Assembly: GCF_900188005.1 (NCBI RefSeq)
Contig: NZ_FZNR01000010.1
Location: forward strand, 62,001-126,000
Direction: 5' to 3'
DNA from: Actinoplanes regularis
Lineage (GTDB): Bacteria; Actinomycetota; Actinomycetes; Mycobacteriales; Micromonosporaceae
DNA: 64,000 nt
Made by a program: the position numbers and the translations under genes. Positions 16,566 to 24,529 of the stretch are shown piece by piece (the first letter of the stretch is position 1; every line of letters begins with the position of its first letter). The notes below the pieces were generated by a model. That model was not told the DNA's origin. It saw only the letters and a program-made list of their open reading frames with translations, and did no database searches.

Positions 16566-17337
16566 AAGCGCTCGGATCCCAGGCGATGAGCTGGTCGAAG
16601 ATGCCCGCGTCCCCCTCGACCTTCAGGGACTCCGTCGGAAAACGGCCGTAGAACCACAGAACCAGCTCACTGGCCGTACCCCAGGCAGCGACATCGGCCG
16701 GCTCACCATCAACAGGTGCGGCCAGACGGGCGACCTGTGCACCGTCACCGGAGAGCCAAAGACGCCAGGAACGCCCCTCGCTCGCGTGATAATCGACGAC
16801 AGCCGGCTCGTGCGGCCAAGCAGCCGTATTCGCACAGCAGGTGAACTGGAAGTCCTCGACACCGTCGACGGCGACCTCCGCCGGCAGCGGCTGCGCGTCG
16901 CCCACGGTGAGCTGCGCGTCGTAGGTGTGCACCGCGATCTCCTGCAGCTGGTGCCGGGCCACGGCACCGACGGTCTGCGGCGACTGCGACGGACCCCACC
17001 ACGTCCAGCAACCACGATCCGGACCGGCCTCCCGCAACGCGTCCAGCAGGGCCTGAGTCGACGCGGCCAGCCAGGCCAGCAGGGCCTCGCGCTCCGCCGG
17101 AACAGGCGGAGCATCCGCCGGCGTGACCTTGGCCGTCGCGTCGGGACCCGCCGCGACCGTGGCAGCCCAGGAGTAGCGCCCGACGCCCAGGTGCTGCGCC
17201 AGATCGAACAGCGTCCACTCGGGACACGTCGGAACCCGCACATCCAGGCTGGGCGCGGTGGCGATCGCGGCCCGGAAGGCGACGGACCGCTCGTCGATCA
17301 GACGCAGCAGGTCGGGGAACTCCAAGATCATTTCCAC
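16564..17337 (-). CDS. Mycothiol-dependent maleylpyruvate-isomerase-family (DinB-like) enzyme
   Basis: Protein of 257 residues. An N-terminal DinB-like four-helix domain carries the family signature VPTCPEWTLFDLAQHLGVGR and, later, ARHQLQEIAVHTYDAQLTVG, where His/Asp/Glu residues form the metal site. A C-terminal SCP2-like domain follows (LWLSGDGAQVARLAA ... ASELVLWFYGRFP). Such enzymes use mycothiol, the actinobacterial thiol, for isomerisation or detoxification. The start may be GTG at 17337 or ATG six bases inside. It is on the same strand as the GNAT gene upstream at 17385-17921 but 47 bp apart. Confidence 0.85.
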   Translation of the reverse strand: MEMILEFPDLLRLIDERSVAFRAAIATAPSLDVRVPTCPEWTLFDLAQHLGVGRYSWAATVAAGPDATAKVTPADAPPVPAEREALLAWLAASTQALLDALREAGPDRGCWTWWGPSQSPQTVGAVARHQLQEIAVHTYDAQLTVGDAQPLPAEVAVDGVEDFQFTCCANTAAWPHEPAVVDYHASEGRSWRLWLSGDGAQVARLAAPVDGEPADVAAWGTASELVLWFYGRFPTESLKVEGDAGIFDQLIAWDPSA

Positions 17338-17384
17338 CGGGGCAACCTATCACCACCGTCCCCAACCGAAAACCGATTTACCGC

Positions 17385-17921
17385 TCACCCGGCGGCGATC
17401 GCCTTCCGCATGCGGACCAGCGGAACCGGGACCCCACCGCCGGCGTCACTCACCTGCTCGACGGGGACGAACCCGGCCGCGCGGTAGAGCGGCTCCCCCG
17501 ACAGCGTCGCCATCAGCTCGAGCGTGGTGAAACCCTCGGCAGCGGCGGCCGCCTCGCTAAGCTCCAGGATCAGCCGGCCGACACCACGACGGGCGAAATC
17601 CGGGTGGGTGTACATCGCCCGGACCTTCGCCGGGTCCGTCGCCGGATCCAGCAGGGCCGCGTCACGGCCCGCGGAGTGATCACCGCCGTACAGCGTGGCC
17701 CGGCGGCTCCAGCCACCGCATCCGGCGAACCGGCCCTCGGCCTCGACCACGAAGTACGTACCGTCACTGATCAACGCGGTGTCCAGGCCCATGATCGCCC
17801 GGCTGGCGGCGATCTGGTCGTCGTTCAGGAAACCCTTCTGCAGTTCCCCGATCGCCGTGCCGATCAGCGACTCCAGCCGGGGCAGATCATCCGGGCCGGC
17901 GAGTCGATGGGTGTACGTCAT
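17385..17921 (-). CDS. GNAT-family N-acetyltransferase
   Basis: Protein of 178 residues. ATG at 17921 (MTYTHRLAGPDDLPRLESL) is chosen over a longer frame because the extension runs into repeat R2a and GTGGGGG lies just upstream. Motif A is visible as AMYTHPDFARRGVGRLILEL, followed by TTLELMATLSGEPLYRAAGF. A Cys/Gly-rich insertion FAGCGGWSRRATLYGGD precedes it, typical of a common actinobacterial GNAT subgroup. Substrate unknown. It may be co-transcribed with the DinB-like gene downstream. Confidence 0.85.
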   Translation of the reverse strand: MTYTHRLAGPDDLPRLESLIGTAIGELQKGFLNDDQIAASRAIMGLDTALISDGTYFVVEAEGRFAGCGGWSRRATLYGGDHSAGRDAALLDPATDPAKVRAMYTHPDFARRGVGRLILELSEAAAAAEGFTTLELMATLSGEPLYRAAGFVPVEQVSDAGGGVPVPLVRMRKAIAAG

Positions 17922-17956
17922 ATCCCCCACATCCGGAATCCAAGGTTCTTCTGGGT

Positions 17957-18032
17957 CGTCGGCGAAGCCGGCCTTTTTGGATCTGGTGCGGCTTGCCGCA
18001 CTGCCTCTGAGCCGTCCTAGGATGTTGAAGGT
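17957..18032. repeat. Interspersed repeat R2, copy a
   Basis: About 76 bp: GTCGGCGAAGCC..., then a perfect 7-bp hairpin GTGCGGC-tt-GCCGCAC (17986-18001), CTGCCTCT, and CCTAGGATGTTGAAGGT. It matches 21456-21537 closely and 44888-44925 in its right half. In this copy the CCTAG-N4-CTAGG dyad of the other copies is broken. Confidence 0.75.
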
Positions 18033-18037
18033 CGCAC

Positions 18038-18406
18038 TCAAGGGCCCCAATCCAGCTGCGACTGCGGAACACCGACCGAGCGACCGTACGCCACCGCCTC
18101 CTCACGACCGGCGGCGTCACCCACCTCGTACCGAAATATGCGACCGGCATAGACCACGACGTGCTCGGCACCGGACCGAAGATCCGCATACCACCCACCG
18201 TCGGCGGCGAGAGCGGCACTGAGAGCGGCCGCCAACTCCTCCACGCGCTCCACCGGGGCAGCGACATCCAGCAACGTCCAGACCGACGGCTGGCCCGCGG
18301 CCGGCGCCGCGACGTTGACCCGCGACACCCGGGTCAGCTCGAGACCCGGCACCGCCAGCGCGGCACCGGGACGCAGACTCTCCGCCAGAATCCGTCCCTT
18401 GACCAT
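18038..18406 (-). CDS. Small hypothetical protein (122 aa)
   Basis: Leftward gene; ATG at 18406 (MVKGRILAESLRPGAALAVP) is preferred because the upstream extension is Arg/Gly/Cys-rich shadow sequence. Beta-strand pattern in the first half (GLELTRVSRVNVAAPAAGQP, VWTLLDVAAP), then a helix and a closing strand pair (GWYADLRSGAEHVVVYAGRI). It resembles a conserved small actinobacterial protein of unknown function. Its 3' end lies six bases from repeat R2a. Confidence 0.65.
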   Translation of the reverse strand: MVKGRILAESLRPGAALAVPGLELTRVSRVNVAAPAAGQPSVWTLLDVAAPVERVEELAAALSAALAADGGWYADLRSGAEHVVVYAGRIFRYEVGDAAGREEAVAYGRSVGVPQSQLDWGP

Positions 18407-18452
18407 GCCGGTGATCCTGCCACCCGAGTCCGACAAAAATCGGCCGACAGCC

Positions 18453-19217
18453 TCAGGACCGCGGCCGCACCCGGGACATGTCCACAGGCCGGGACCGGTC
18501 CACGAACCTCGGGGTCTCCATCTCACCGGCCCGCAACGGTGCCAGCGTCACATCGATCCCATCCATGATCAACCGGGTGGCGCGCATCGCCTGCGCACCC
18601 GGCGTCCCGGACACCGCCGAAAGATCCACCGGCACGCCGAAACCCACCTGAACCACCGGACGCCGCACCAACGCCCGCAACAACGCACCGACGATGTTCT
18701 TCGGCGCCTCATACGGCAACACCGCGTGCGCACCCCACTGCGCCACCGGCAACACCGGCGCACCGGTCATCGCGGCCATCCGGGCCACACCGGTCTTGCC
18801 CCGCTCCGGCCACATCCACGGATCCAGCCCGATCCTGCCCTCCGGATAGAGCAGCACCATCGAACCGTCCTTCAACGCCTGCGCCGCCGCCGGCAACGCA
18901 TCCGCCACCTGCGCCTTCCCACGATCGACCCGGATGTGCTCACACGCGCGCATCGCCGCACCCACCACCGGCGCGTCGAACAGACCACCCGTCATCATGA
19001 TCCGCGGCGCGATACCCACCTTGTGAAACGCGGCCACCATCACCAGCGGATCGAACGGGCTGACGTGATTGGCCGCCAGGATCACCGGCCCGCCACGCAG
19101 CCCGGCCGGCACCGTCCCCGACACCCGCAGCCGGCAGAACGGGAAAATCACCACCCGGGACAGGGCGAGCAGGAACCGCCACAGCAGCGGCGGTCGCCAG
19201 GTAGTCGACGTTTCCAT
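18453..19217 (-). CDS. 1-acyl-sn-glycerol-3-phosphate acyltransferase family protein (PlsC-like)
   Basis: Protein of 254 residues. ATG 19217 gives METSTTWRPPLLWRFLLALS with a membrane-associated helix. Acyltransferase motif I is NHVSPFD (HX4D), motif III is LLYPEGRIG, and the segment GPVILAAN precedes motif I; all match the PlsC/LPLAT family. It esterifies lysophosphatidate-type acceptors on the cytoplasmic face of the membrane, or acylates a related glycolipid. It ends 47 bp before the small gene at 18038-18406 and may be co-transcribed with it. Confidence 0.88.
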   Translation of the reverse strand: METSTTWRPPLLWRFLLALSRVVIFPFCRLRVSGTVPAGLRGGPVILAANHVSPFDPLVMVAAFHKVGIAPRIMMTGGLFDAPVVGAAMRACEHIRVDRGKAQVADALPAAAQALKDGSMVLLYPEGRIGLDPWMWPERGKTGVARMAAMTGAPVLPVAQWGAHAVLPYEAPKNIVGALLRALVRRPVVQVGFGVPVDLSAVSGTPGAQAMRATRLIMDGIDVTLAPLRAGEMETPRFVDRSRPVDMSRVRPRS

Positions 19218-19361
19218 AGGCGGGCCATGATGGCATGCCGCCGCACCCGACATCCACCGGCCGGTCAGCACATCCGAACCTGAGGACTTCACCGATGAAA
19301 TCCGTCACGGCGACACCGCGCCGACGGTGCTACCGTACGTAACGGCGCCGCACCGCGAGCG

Positions 19362-19410
19362 CCCCGGACGAGTTGCGCGTCGTACCCGGCCTGACAAGAC
19401 GACCGCCTTC
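19362..19410 (+). promoter_or_regulatory. Guanidine-III riboswitch
   Basis: Bases 19364-19408 read CCGGACGAG-TTGCGCGTCGTACCCGG-CCTGACAAGACGACCGCC, the ykkC-III/guanidine-III pattern: CCGG pairing with CCGG (P1), the GACGAG and ACAAGACG pseudoknot segments, and P2 partner CGTCGT/ACGAC. It ends about 15 bases before the SMR transporter ATG, with the RBS (AGGGGTG) directly behind it, as in known translation-controlling members of this class. Confidence 0.85.
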
Positions 19411-19424
19411 AGGGGTGAATCGTC

Positions 19425-19739
19425 ATGGCATGGCTCGTGCTCGTCATCTCCGGCCTACTGGAAGCCGTCTGGGCCGTCGCCCTCGACCGCAGCGCAGGCT
19501 TCACCCGGCCGCTCGCCACCGCCGTCTTCGGCGTCGCACTCGTGCTCAGCATGGTCGGCCTCGGATACTCGCTACGGACGATCCCGGTCGGCACCGGCTA
19601 CGCGGTGTGGGTCGGCATCGGCGCGGTCACCACCGCGATCACCGGAATGGTCGCGCTCGGCGAAAACACTTCGCCAATGAAGATCCTTTGCTTGCTGTTG
19701 GTGGTGGGTGGCGTGGTGGGATTGAAGTACGCCCACTAG
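19425..19739 (+). CDS. gdx: SMR-family guanidinium exporter (SugE/Gdx-type)
   Basis: Protein of 104 residues with four transmembrane helices. The small-multidrug-resistance signature is intact: membrane-embedded Glu in LLEAVWAVALDRS, the GTGYAVWVGIGAV segment of helix 3, and the C-terminal GGVVGLKY. The SugE/Gdx subtype exports guanidinium, which the riboswitch upstream supports. Dual-topology homodimer is usual for the subtype. The downstream membrane gene begins 10 bp later with a strong RBS, so it is probably in the same transcript. Confidence 0.9.
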   Translation: MAWLVLVISGLLEAVWAVALDRSAGFTRPLATAVFGVALVLSMVGLGYSLRTIPVGTGYAVWVGIGAVTTAITGMVALGENTSPMKILCLLLVVGGVVGLKYAH

Positions 19740-19749
19740 GAGGCCCCCC

Positions 19750-20100
19750 ATGCACATCGCGGCCATCGTCCTGTTCGGCCTGCTCGCCGCCACCGGCGTC
19801 AGCGGCCTGGCCCACGGCGTCGACAGCCTCGCCGTACCCATGATCCTGGCCGGCCTCGCCGGCATCGCGGTCGCGTCCGCCGCCCGCCTCAAACGCTGGG
19901 TCCGCCCCGCACAATCCACCGCGATCGCCGCCGCACTACTGCTCGTGGCGGCCGGGGCCCTACTCGCCCCGGCCGGCACCGAGCGCGCCATGGTGATCGG
20001 CACCGACATCCTCATCGGGGCGCTGCTGGTGGCGTTCGCCCTCCTCGCCCCGGCCCGGGCAACCCCTCCCCCATCGGCAACCCGCCCCTCCGGCAGGTAA
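19750..20100 (+). CDS. Small four-helix membrane protein
   Basis: Protein of 116 residues with AGGAGG six to seven bases before ATG. About four hydrophobic segments: IVLFGLLAATGVSGLAHGVD, VPMILAGLAGIAVASAA, TAIAAALLLVAAGALL and VIGTDILIGALLVAFALLAP, followed by a Pro/Arg tail. It lacks the SMR Glu motif, so it is not an obvious SMR partner. Co-transcription with the riboswitch-controlled exporter suggests a link to guanidine stress, which is inference. Confidence 0.65.
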   Translation: MHIAAIVLFGLLAATGVSGLAHGVDSLAVPMILAGLAGIAVASAARLKRWVRPAQSTAIAAALLLVAAGALLAPAGTERAMVIGTDILIGALLVAFALLAPARATPPPSATRPSGR

Positions 20101-20162
20101 GACGGGCCCACCGCCGGGGCCACTCGTCCGCCAAGGGCCTCCCCCGCCCCGAACCAGCAGGA

Positions 20163-20204
20163 CTCGTGTGTGCTCCCCGCGCTGTTGCGGGGAGCACACA
20201 CGAG
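20163..20204. terminator. Strong bidirectional hairpin terminator
   Basis: Perfect 18-bp stem CTCGTGTGTGCTCCCCGC (20163-20180) / complement 20187-20204, loop GCTGTT. It lies between convergent genes (stop 20100 and stop 20211), so it can end both transcripts. Confidence 0.85.
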
Positions 20205-20210
20205 CGTCGC

Positions 20211-21278
20211 CTACCCCGCGACGAGCTCAGCGACGACGCAGGCAATGTTGTCCGGCGCCCCCGCGGCCCGAGCCAGATCGATCAGGTCCCGCACCGCGAC
20301 CTCAGGGTCGGCGGCGGCACTCAGCACCGACCCCAGCTCGGCCCGGCCGACGACCGCGGACAGCCCGTCGGAACACAACAGATACCGATCACCGGGCAGG
20401 ACGGTACGCAGCGCGAGATCAGCCTCGACCTGCCGCCCACCACCCAGCGCACGCACCAGCAGCGCACGCTCGGGATGCACGGCGGCCTCGTCCCGGTCGA
20501 GCCTCCCGTGATCCACCTGCGTCTGCACCCAGGTGTGATCCTGCGTGAGCAGAGACAGCTCGCCACCCCGCAGCAGATACGCCCGGGTGTCACCGACGTG
20601 CACCAGCGCCACCCGAGAGCCACTACGCAGCAACGCGGTCAGAGTGGTCACCGGCTGACAGTCGTCCGTCGCCAGCGCGCGAACGGTGCGATCCACGTCG
20701 GCGACCGCACCGGCCAGCATGCTCAGCAGGTCGGCGGCCGGCACATCGGCGAGCTCCAACGCCTTGAGCGCGTCGATGGCGGCCGTGCTCGCCGCCGCGC
20801 CGCCGGGACCCCGCATACCATCGGCGACGGCCAGCAGCCGCTCCCCGGCGTACGCGGCGTCCTCGTTGCTGTCCCGCACGATCCCGGTGTCACAACCGGC
20901 GGCGTAGCGGACGGAGAGGGTGGAATTCGCTTGAGACACGGTGGTGCCCCTTCCTGATAGGTGCTCCACGAGGAGGCCGGCAAGCCGCGCCCGAGCCGCG
21001 GTGTCGGCGGTCACCTGCTGCCAGTACGCGGTGATCGCCTCGGCCGCCGCGACGGGCTCCAGGCCGCACACGGTGCGGATCTCCGCCAGGGGCATGCCGA
21101 GCCGGCGTAGCTGGGCGACCAGCCGGGCCAGCGGCAGCTGCTCCGGGTCGTAGAGCCGGTAACCGGACTCGGGGTCGACCGCGGCCGGCGGCAGGAGCCC
21201 GAGCTGGTCGTACAGGCGCAGCGCCTTCGGTGTCAGGTGTGTCGCCCGGGCGAACGCCCCGATCGTCAGCAGCTCCAC
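20211..21278 (-). CDS. MerR-type regulator fused to a PP2C-type protein phosphatase
   Basis: Protein of 355 residues. Residues 1-70 form a MerR winged helix (LTIGAFARATHLTPKALRLY, then SGYRLYDPEQLPLARLV). A coiled-coil-like stretch follows to about 115. Residues 125-353 form a PP2C Ser/Thr phosphatase with metal motifs: GCDTGIVRDSNEDA, LLAVADGMRGPGG, VALVHVGDTRAYLLRGG, RYLLCSDGLSAVV and GAPDNIACVVAELV. The Asp ligands of the two-metal site are present (VADG, SDG, PDN). The fusion could link a ligand or phospho-signal directly to DNA binding. It stands alone in its transcript, ending at the terminator at 20163. Confidence 0.9.
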   Translation of the reverse strand: MELLTIGAFARATHLTPKALRLYDQLGLLPPAAVDPESGYRLYDPEQLPLARLVAQLRRLGMPLAEIRTVCGLEPVAAAEAITAYWQQVTADTAARARLAGLLVEHLSGRGTTVSQANSTLSVRYAAGCDTGIVRDSNEDAAYAGERLLAVADGMRGPGGAAASTAAIDALKALELADVPAADLLSMLAGAVADVDRTVRALATDDCQPVTTLTALLRSGSRVALVHVGDTRAYLLRGGELSLLTQDHTWVQTQVDHGRLDRDEAAVHPERALLVRALGGGRQVEADLALRTVLPGDRYLLCSDGLSAVVGRAELGSVLSAAADPEVAVRDLIDLARAAGAPDNIACVVAELVAG

Positions 21279-22069
21279 GTTTCCTCCTCGTGCCGGTCAC
21301 AGCGACCGGCACGCATCAGGCTGGGGCTTGCCCAAAGGGCAAGGTCAAGACTCTTGCTGTACGGGTGTCCGGTGCCGTGACGCCGTCGCGTTTGGCTGTT
21401 GTCCCCGTACGGGTCGGGCTCACCGTACGTACCTGGGAAAAGGGCTTGTGGGCTGGTCGGCGAAGCCGTCCTTTGTGGTGTTCGGGTGCGGCTTGCCGCA
21501 CTGCCTCTAAGGCATCCTAGGATTCTAGGTTGAAGGTAGGTGGCCGAGGGTGGCCCCGATGCTGCTGACCGAGGCTGGTCATGGTCCTCGGCCGCGGGTC
21601 GGCCGCATCGTTTCCGGCAGGCTGGTCCTAAGGTTCGACCCGGTGGATAGCTTGCCGGGCGGTCGCGACATCCCGGTGGCGGTGGGCCTCGGAGGGCCGG
21701 TCCCCGGCGTCCTGGTCGACGGCAGCGTCAATGGGCTGCGTCTGACGGAGGCCCGGTGGATATCAGAGGTGCTCGGGACTGGCCTGCCGGACGGCGCTGC
21801 TGGGTCGTCAGAGGTGCCAAGCATCTCCTGGTGACCAGCCGGGCTTCCACATGCCTGTCGGTACTTCTGAGTTCCGGAGGTCGGCGGCGCCCGGACAAGC
21901 TCGAGTCCACGTCACCGTGCGGCGGAGGGGCGGCCCGTCGTTCGGAGAGATCCGGGGCCCTAGGGAAAGCCATGCCGCCGGAGCGGGCCGTTCTTCGGAG
22001 AAATTCGGGGCTTGAACCTGCCCCTGGGGAAGGTCATAGCGTTCTGGGCGTACCCGGAAAGGAGGTTCG
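21279..22069. other. 791-bp intergenic stretch between two MerR-type genes
   Basis: Holds the promoter side of both MerR-type genes and repeat R2b. Open frames such as 21550-21834 (+) have no recognisable product, and the one overlapping 21728-21973 (-) looks like shadow sequence. Around 21430 a CGTACGTACCTGGGAAA segment vaguely resembles the right half of R1. No gene is supported. Confidence 0.5.
21456..21537. repeat. Interspersed repeat R2, copy b
   Basis: Closest partner of R2a: same GTCGGCGAAGCC left part, the identical hairpin GTGCGGC-tt-GCCGCAC (21486-21501) and GCCTCTAAGGCATCCTAGGA then TTCTAGGTTGAAGGT. The dyad CCTAG-gatt-CTAGG is intact and resembles GntR-type operators, but no such role is shown. 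Confidence 0.78.
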
Positions 22070-22660
22070 GTGGACGAGTCCCAGCGCGAGTGGCGCGTCG
22101 GGGAGCTGGCACGAGTGACGCGCGTGACGGTTCGGGCGCTGCACCACTACGACCGGCTCGGGCTGCTCAGGCCGTCGGCCCGCACCGCGGGCGGGCACCG
22201 GTGCTACACCGGTGAGGACGTGCGGAAGCTGCACGTCATTCTGGCGCTGCGTGGGTTCGGGCTGAGCCTGGCGGAGATCCGCGACACGCTCGGCGAGACC
22301 GTCGGCGATCCGGTCGGGTTGCTGCGGCGGCAGCTGACCGAGACCGAGGAACGGATCCGGCGCGGGATGAGTCTGCGGGCCCGCCTGCTCGGGGTGCTCG
22401 ACGCGCTCGGCCGGATGGACGAGCCGTCGACGTCGGAATTCCTTCAGCTGATCGAGGAGATGAACACGATGTCCCAACCACTCACCCCGGAACAGATCGC
22501 CGAGATGCAGCGGAAACGACAGGAATGGGCCGCTTCGCTGAGCCCGGAGGAACTGGCGGAGACAGGCCGGCGGCGCTCGGCGGCCCTCGCGGCGATGACG
22601 CCGGAGCAGGTCGAGGCCATGCAGGCGCAGCGCGCTCGGCTGATGCCACAGCACGACTGA
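22070..22660 (+). CDS. MerR-family transcriptional regulator (TipA-like)
   Basis: Protein of 196 residues; GTG at 22070 follows AAAGGAGG by six bases. MerR DNA-binding domain at residues 8-78 (WRVGELARVTRVTVRALHHY, then AGGHRCYTGEDVRKLHVILA), followed by a coiled coil and a Glu/Met/Arg-rich helical tail with a repeated pattern (LTPEQIAEMQRKRQEW ... MTPEQVEAMQAQRARL), reminiscent of truncated TipAS-type or heat-shock MerR proteins. The last codons and the stop (PQHD-stop) are made by a repeat unit also found at 24.8 kb, so the natural C-terminus may have been cut. The effector is unknown. Confidence 0.85.
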   Translation: MDESQREWRVGELARVTRVTVRALHHYDRLGLLRPSARTAGGHRCYTGEDVRKLHVILALRGFGLSLAEIRDTLGETVGDPVGLLRRQLTETEERIRRGMSLRARLLGVLDALGRMDEPSTSEFLQLIEEMNTMSQPLTPEQIAEMQRKRQEWAASLSPEELAETGRRRSAALAAMTPEQVEAMQAQRARLMPQHD

Positions 22661-22715
22661 CGTCAGCACGGGGCGGCACGCAGGTTCGACGCACGCCGGT
22701 CATGGCACGGCACGA
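22644..22715. repeat. Repeat unit shared with the 24.8-25.0 kb array
   Basis: CACGACTGACGTCAG, a variable centre, then CGGTCATGGCACG; matches the first unit of the tandem array at 24826. It contributes the stop codon of the MerR gene and abuts the inverted repeat at 22722. Confidence 0.7.
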
Positions 22716-22721
22716 CCAGCT

Positions 22722-22798
22722 GTCCGTTGCCAACGAAGTTTGTCCGCGCCATCGAATCATGTTCCAGGTGAGGTTCTTGCCATCGAACTCTGTCCGCC
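22722..22798 (-). repeat. Left arm of inverted repeat flanking the PilZ gene
   Basis: 77 bp; its reverse complement begins GGCGGACAGAGTTCGATGGC and ends CTTCGTTGGCAACGGAC, matching 23688-23766 along its length. The pair encloses the PilZ gene in MITE- or transposon-like fashion, though no target duplication was found by eye. Confidence 0.7.
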
Positions 22799-22929
22799 AG
22801 AGATGCCCGCGCTTGCCCTTAACACTGCGCTCATGGTGACTATTGGCAGGGCCTGATCGACTCGAAACGGTCTCTAGCAAGTTGCGCTCGGTCGTCTCCG
22901 GCGCCATCAGCCACCGGCGGGCACCGGAG

Positions 22930-23547
22930 TTACTGAGTCTCCTGAAAGGCGTCAAGGCGGGCGCGGGTCTCGGCGTCCACGTCCACGAACAGCAGGCGGA
23001 CGTCGCCGACTTCGTCGCTGCCGTGCACCTGACAGTTGATTTCCGCGGGGCCGTCCGGCAGCAACATTTCGAGGGTGACCGGCTGGCCGGGGGCCAGCCC
23101 GTCAACCATGTCGATCAACGCTTCCTCGCCGAGGTCGTCGACGTCGAGATCGACGATGACGCGTGCCCCGCCCACGGACAGGTCAATCGCCAGGCCCGGA
23201 AACATCTGACCCGATGGCAGGATCAGTACGACCGGCACCTGCACCGAGGAGCGCCGGAAGCGTCGCCGGTCGACGGCACCCATGCTCATGTCCACCCGCA
23301 TGTACACGCCGGGCATGCCACCGGCAGGCGGGGGCACCACCGTGCCCACGATGCTGAAGCCGGCGCCGTTCTGTGTCCAGAGCAAGGCCACGTCGACACC
23401 GATCATGGCGAACCCGGAGAGGTTCAGCCGAAGCGTGCCGTCGCTTTCACGCGAGACCCGGCAGATCTGGGCCGGGCCGCCGCCGAGCGACGCGCTGGCG
23501 GTCGGGGCGGTCCACGGCTGTGGTTCCTCGGTGGTCTGGCCCATCAT
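22930..23547 (-). CDS. PilZ-domain protein (c-di-GMP receptor)
   Basis: Protein of 205 residues if started at ATG 23547 (a longer GTG start at 23598 is possible). The N-terminal part is a beta-rich YcgR-like domain (QICRVSRESDGTLRLNLSGF ... VDVALLWTQ). The PilZ domain begins near residue 110: RRRFRRSSVQVPVVL provides the RxxxR motif, and DLSVGGARVIVD provides D/NxSxxG. Both c-di-GMP-contacting motifs are intact. Cytoplasmic effector, perhaps of motility, adhesion or development. The gene is isolated in repeat-rich DNA and flanked by a 77-79 bp inverted repeat, suggesting movement as a unit. Confidence 0.85.
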   Translation of the reverse strand: MMGQTTEEPQPWTAPTASASLGGGPAQICRVSRESDGTLRLNLSGFAMIGVDVALLWTQNGAGFSIVGTVVPPPAGGMPGVYMRVDMSMGAVDRRRFRRSSVQVPVVLILPSGQMFPGLAIDLSVGGARVIVDLDVDDLGEEALIDMVDGLAPGQPVTLEMLLPDGPAEINCQVHGSDEVGDVRLLFVDVDAETRARLDAFQETQ

Positions 23548-24043
23548 TGTCGGATCTTTCTGGGCGTACCGATCGCGGTCCCGTCGAATCCTCTCCACAG
23601 CGACAGTACCCTCGCGAGCGGCCCTTCAGGTGCAAGTCAGTACGTCAGGCCAGGCCGGGCGCAGTGGCAGCCGATCGTCTTCAAGCCGGCGGACAGAGTT
23701 CGATGGCACAAACTTTCACGGGGACGAAGTTCAGTGGCACACGGACAGGCTTCGTTGGCAACGGACACCAGCGCACAGGCACTGCGCTCGCTCGGCTGGT
23801 TTTGTACGCGAGTTGCGGCGCCAGATGCCGCCGAGTTCGGGCGCCCGATCCAGGTCAGCATCGTTCGCAACTGGCTGGCTGGTCGGGCCGGTGTCCGGCT
23901 CGCCGCAAGGTCGGCGTCCGCACCAGCCGGAACAGCCTTTTGCCTCCGGTCAGAGCGGTCCCAGACCCCGCGGTGGGCTCGGCGTCGACGAGAGATCGCC
24001 TCGACACTCTCACGTGGCGGTCAGGCGGTCTCTCGCGTGCCGG
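23548..24043. other. Intergenic stretch between PilZ and glutathione peroxidase genes
   Basis: Contains the PilZ promoter side and the right arm of the inverted repeat. The rest (23770-24040) shows no credible coding; open frames there are Arg/Ser-rich shadow types. Confidence 0.5.
23688..23766 (+). repeat. Right arm of inverted repeat flanking the PilZ gene
   Basis: 79 bp, starting GGCGGACAGAGTTCGATGGC and ending GCTTCGTTGGCAACGGAC; inverted partner at 22722-22798. The ends are nearly identical and the middle diverged, with a two-base length difference. Confidence 0.7.
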
Positions 24044-24529
24044 TCAGGCCGGGAGGGCGGCCTCGATCGCGGCGACCACCGACGCGTCCTCGGGCTCAGT
24101 CCGCGGGCCGAAGCGCACGACCGTGCCGTCCGGGCCGACAAGGAACTTCTCGAAGTTCCAGCGGATGTCGCCGGTGTAGCCCTCGGCGTCGGGCACGGCC
24201 ACCAGCTCGGTGTAGAGCGGGTGGCGGTTGTCGCCGTTGACCTCGATCTTCTCGGTGAGCGGGAAGGTGACGCCGTAGGTGGTCGAGCAGAACTCGGCGA
24301 TCTCGTCGGCGGTGCCCGGCTCCTGGCCGCCGAACTGGTTGCACGGGACGCCCAGGACGGTGAAGCCGCGGCCGGCGTACCGCTCCTGCAGCCGCTCGAG
24401 GCCGTTGTACTGCGGCGTGAGACCGCACTTGGACGCCACGTTCACTACCAGGGTGGCGACGCCAGGACGGGGACCGAGCTGGATTGAAGGGTCAGTCCCG
24501 GCGGGAGCCGTCACGTCGAAGATCGTCAT
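24044..24529 (-). CDS. Glutathione-peroxidase-family thiol peroxidase
   Basis: Protein of 161 residues, full family length. The peroxidatic site is VNVASKCGLTPQYNGL with Cys in place of selenocysteine; the catalytic Gln lies in VPCNQFGGQEPG, with Trp in IRWNFEKFLVGPDG. The second Cys in CNQFGGQ and the one in EFCSTTYGV could resolve the reaction. In actinobacteria such proteins are usually reduced by thioredoxin or mycothiol systems rather than glutathione. Cytoplasmic oxidative-stress defence. No operon partner is adjacent. Confidence 0.92.
   Translation of the reverse strand: MTIFDVTAPAGTDPSIQLGPRPGVATLVVNVASKCGLTPQYNGLERLQERYAGRGFTVLGVPCNQFGGQEPGTADEIAEFCSTTYGVTFPLTEKIEVNGDNRHPLYTELVAVPDAEGYTGDIRWNFEKFLVGPDGTVVRFGPRTEPEDASVVAAIEAALPA

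Noticed and set aside
17320..17345. GGTGGAAATGATCTTGG at the start of the mycothiol-type enzyme gene resembling the right end of R1.
   Set aside because: Only about 15 bases match and they encode the first residues of the protein; the rest of R1 is absent.
20163..20204. A CRISPR-repeat-like hairpin (GTGCTCCCCGC...GCGGGGAGCAC).
   Set aside because: Single copy with no repeat-spacer pattern and no cas genes; a terminator between convergent genes explains it.
21550..21834. A 94-codon plus-strand open frame.
   Set aside because: No family resemblance, composition close to random high-GC sequence and no RBS; not listed as a gene.
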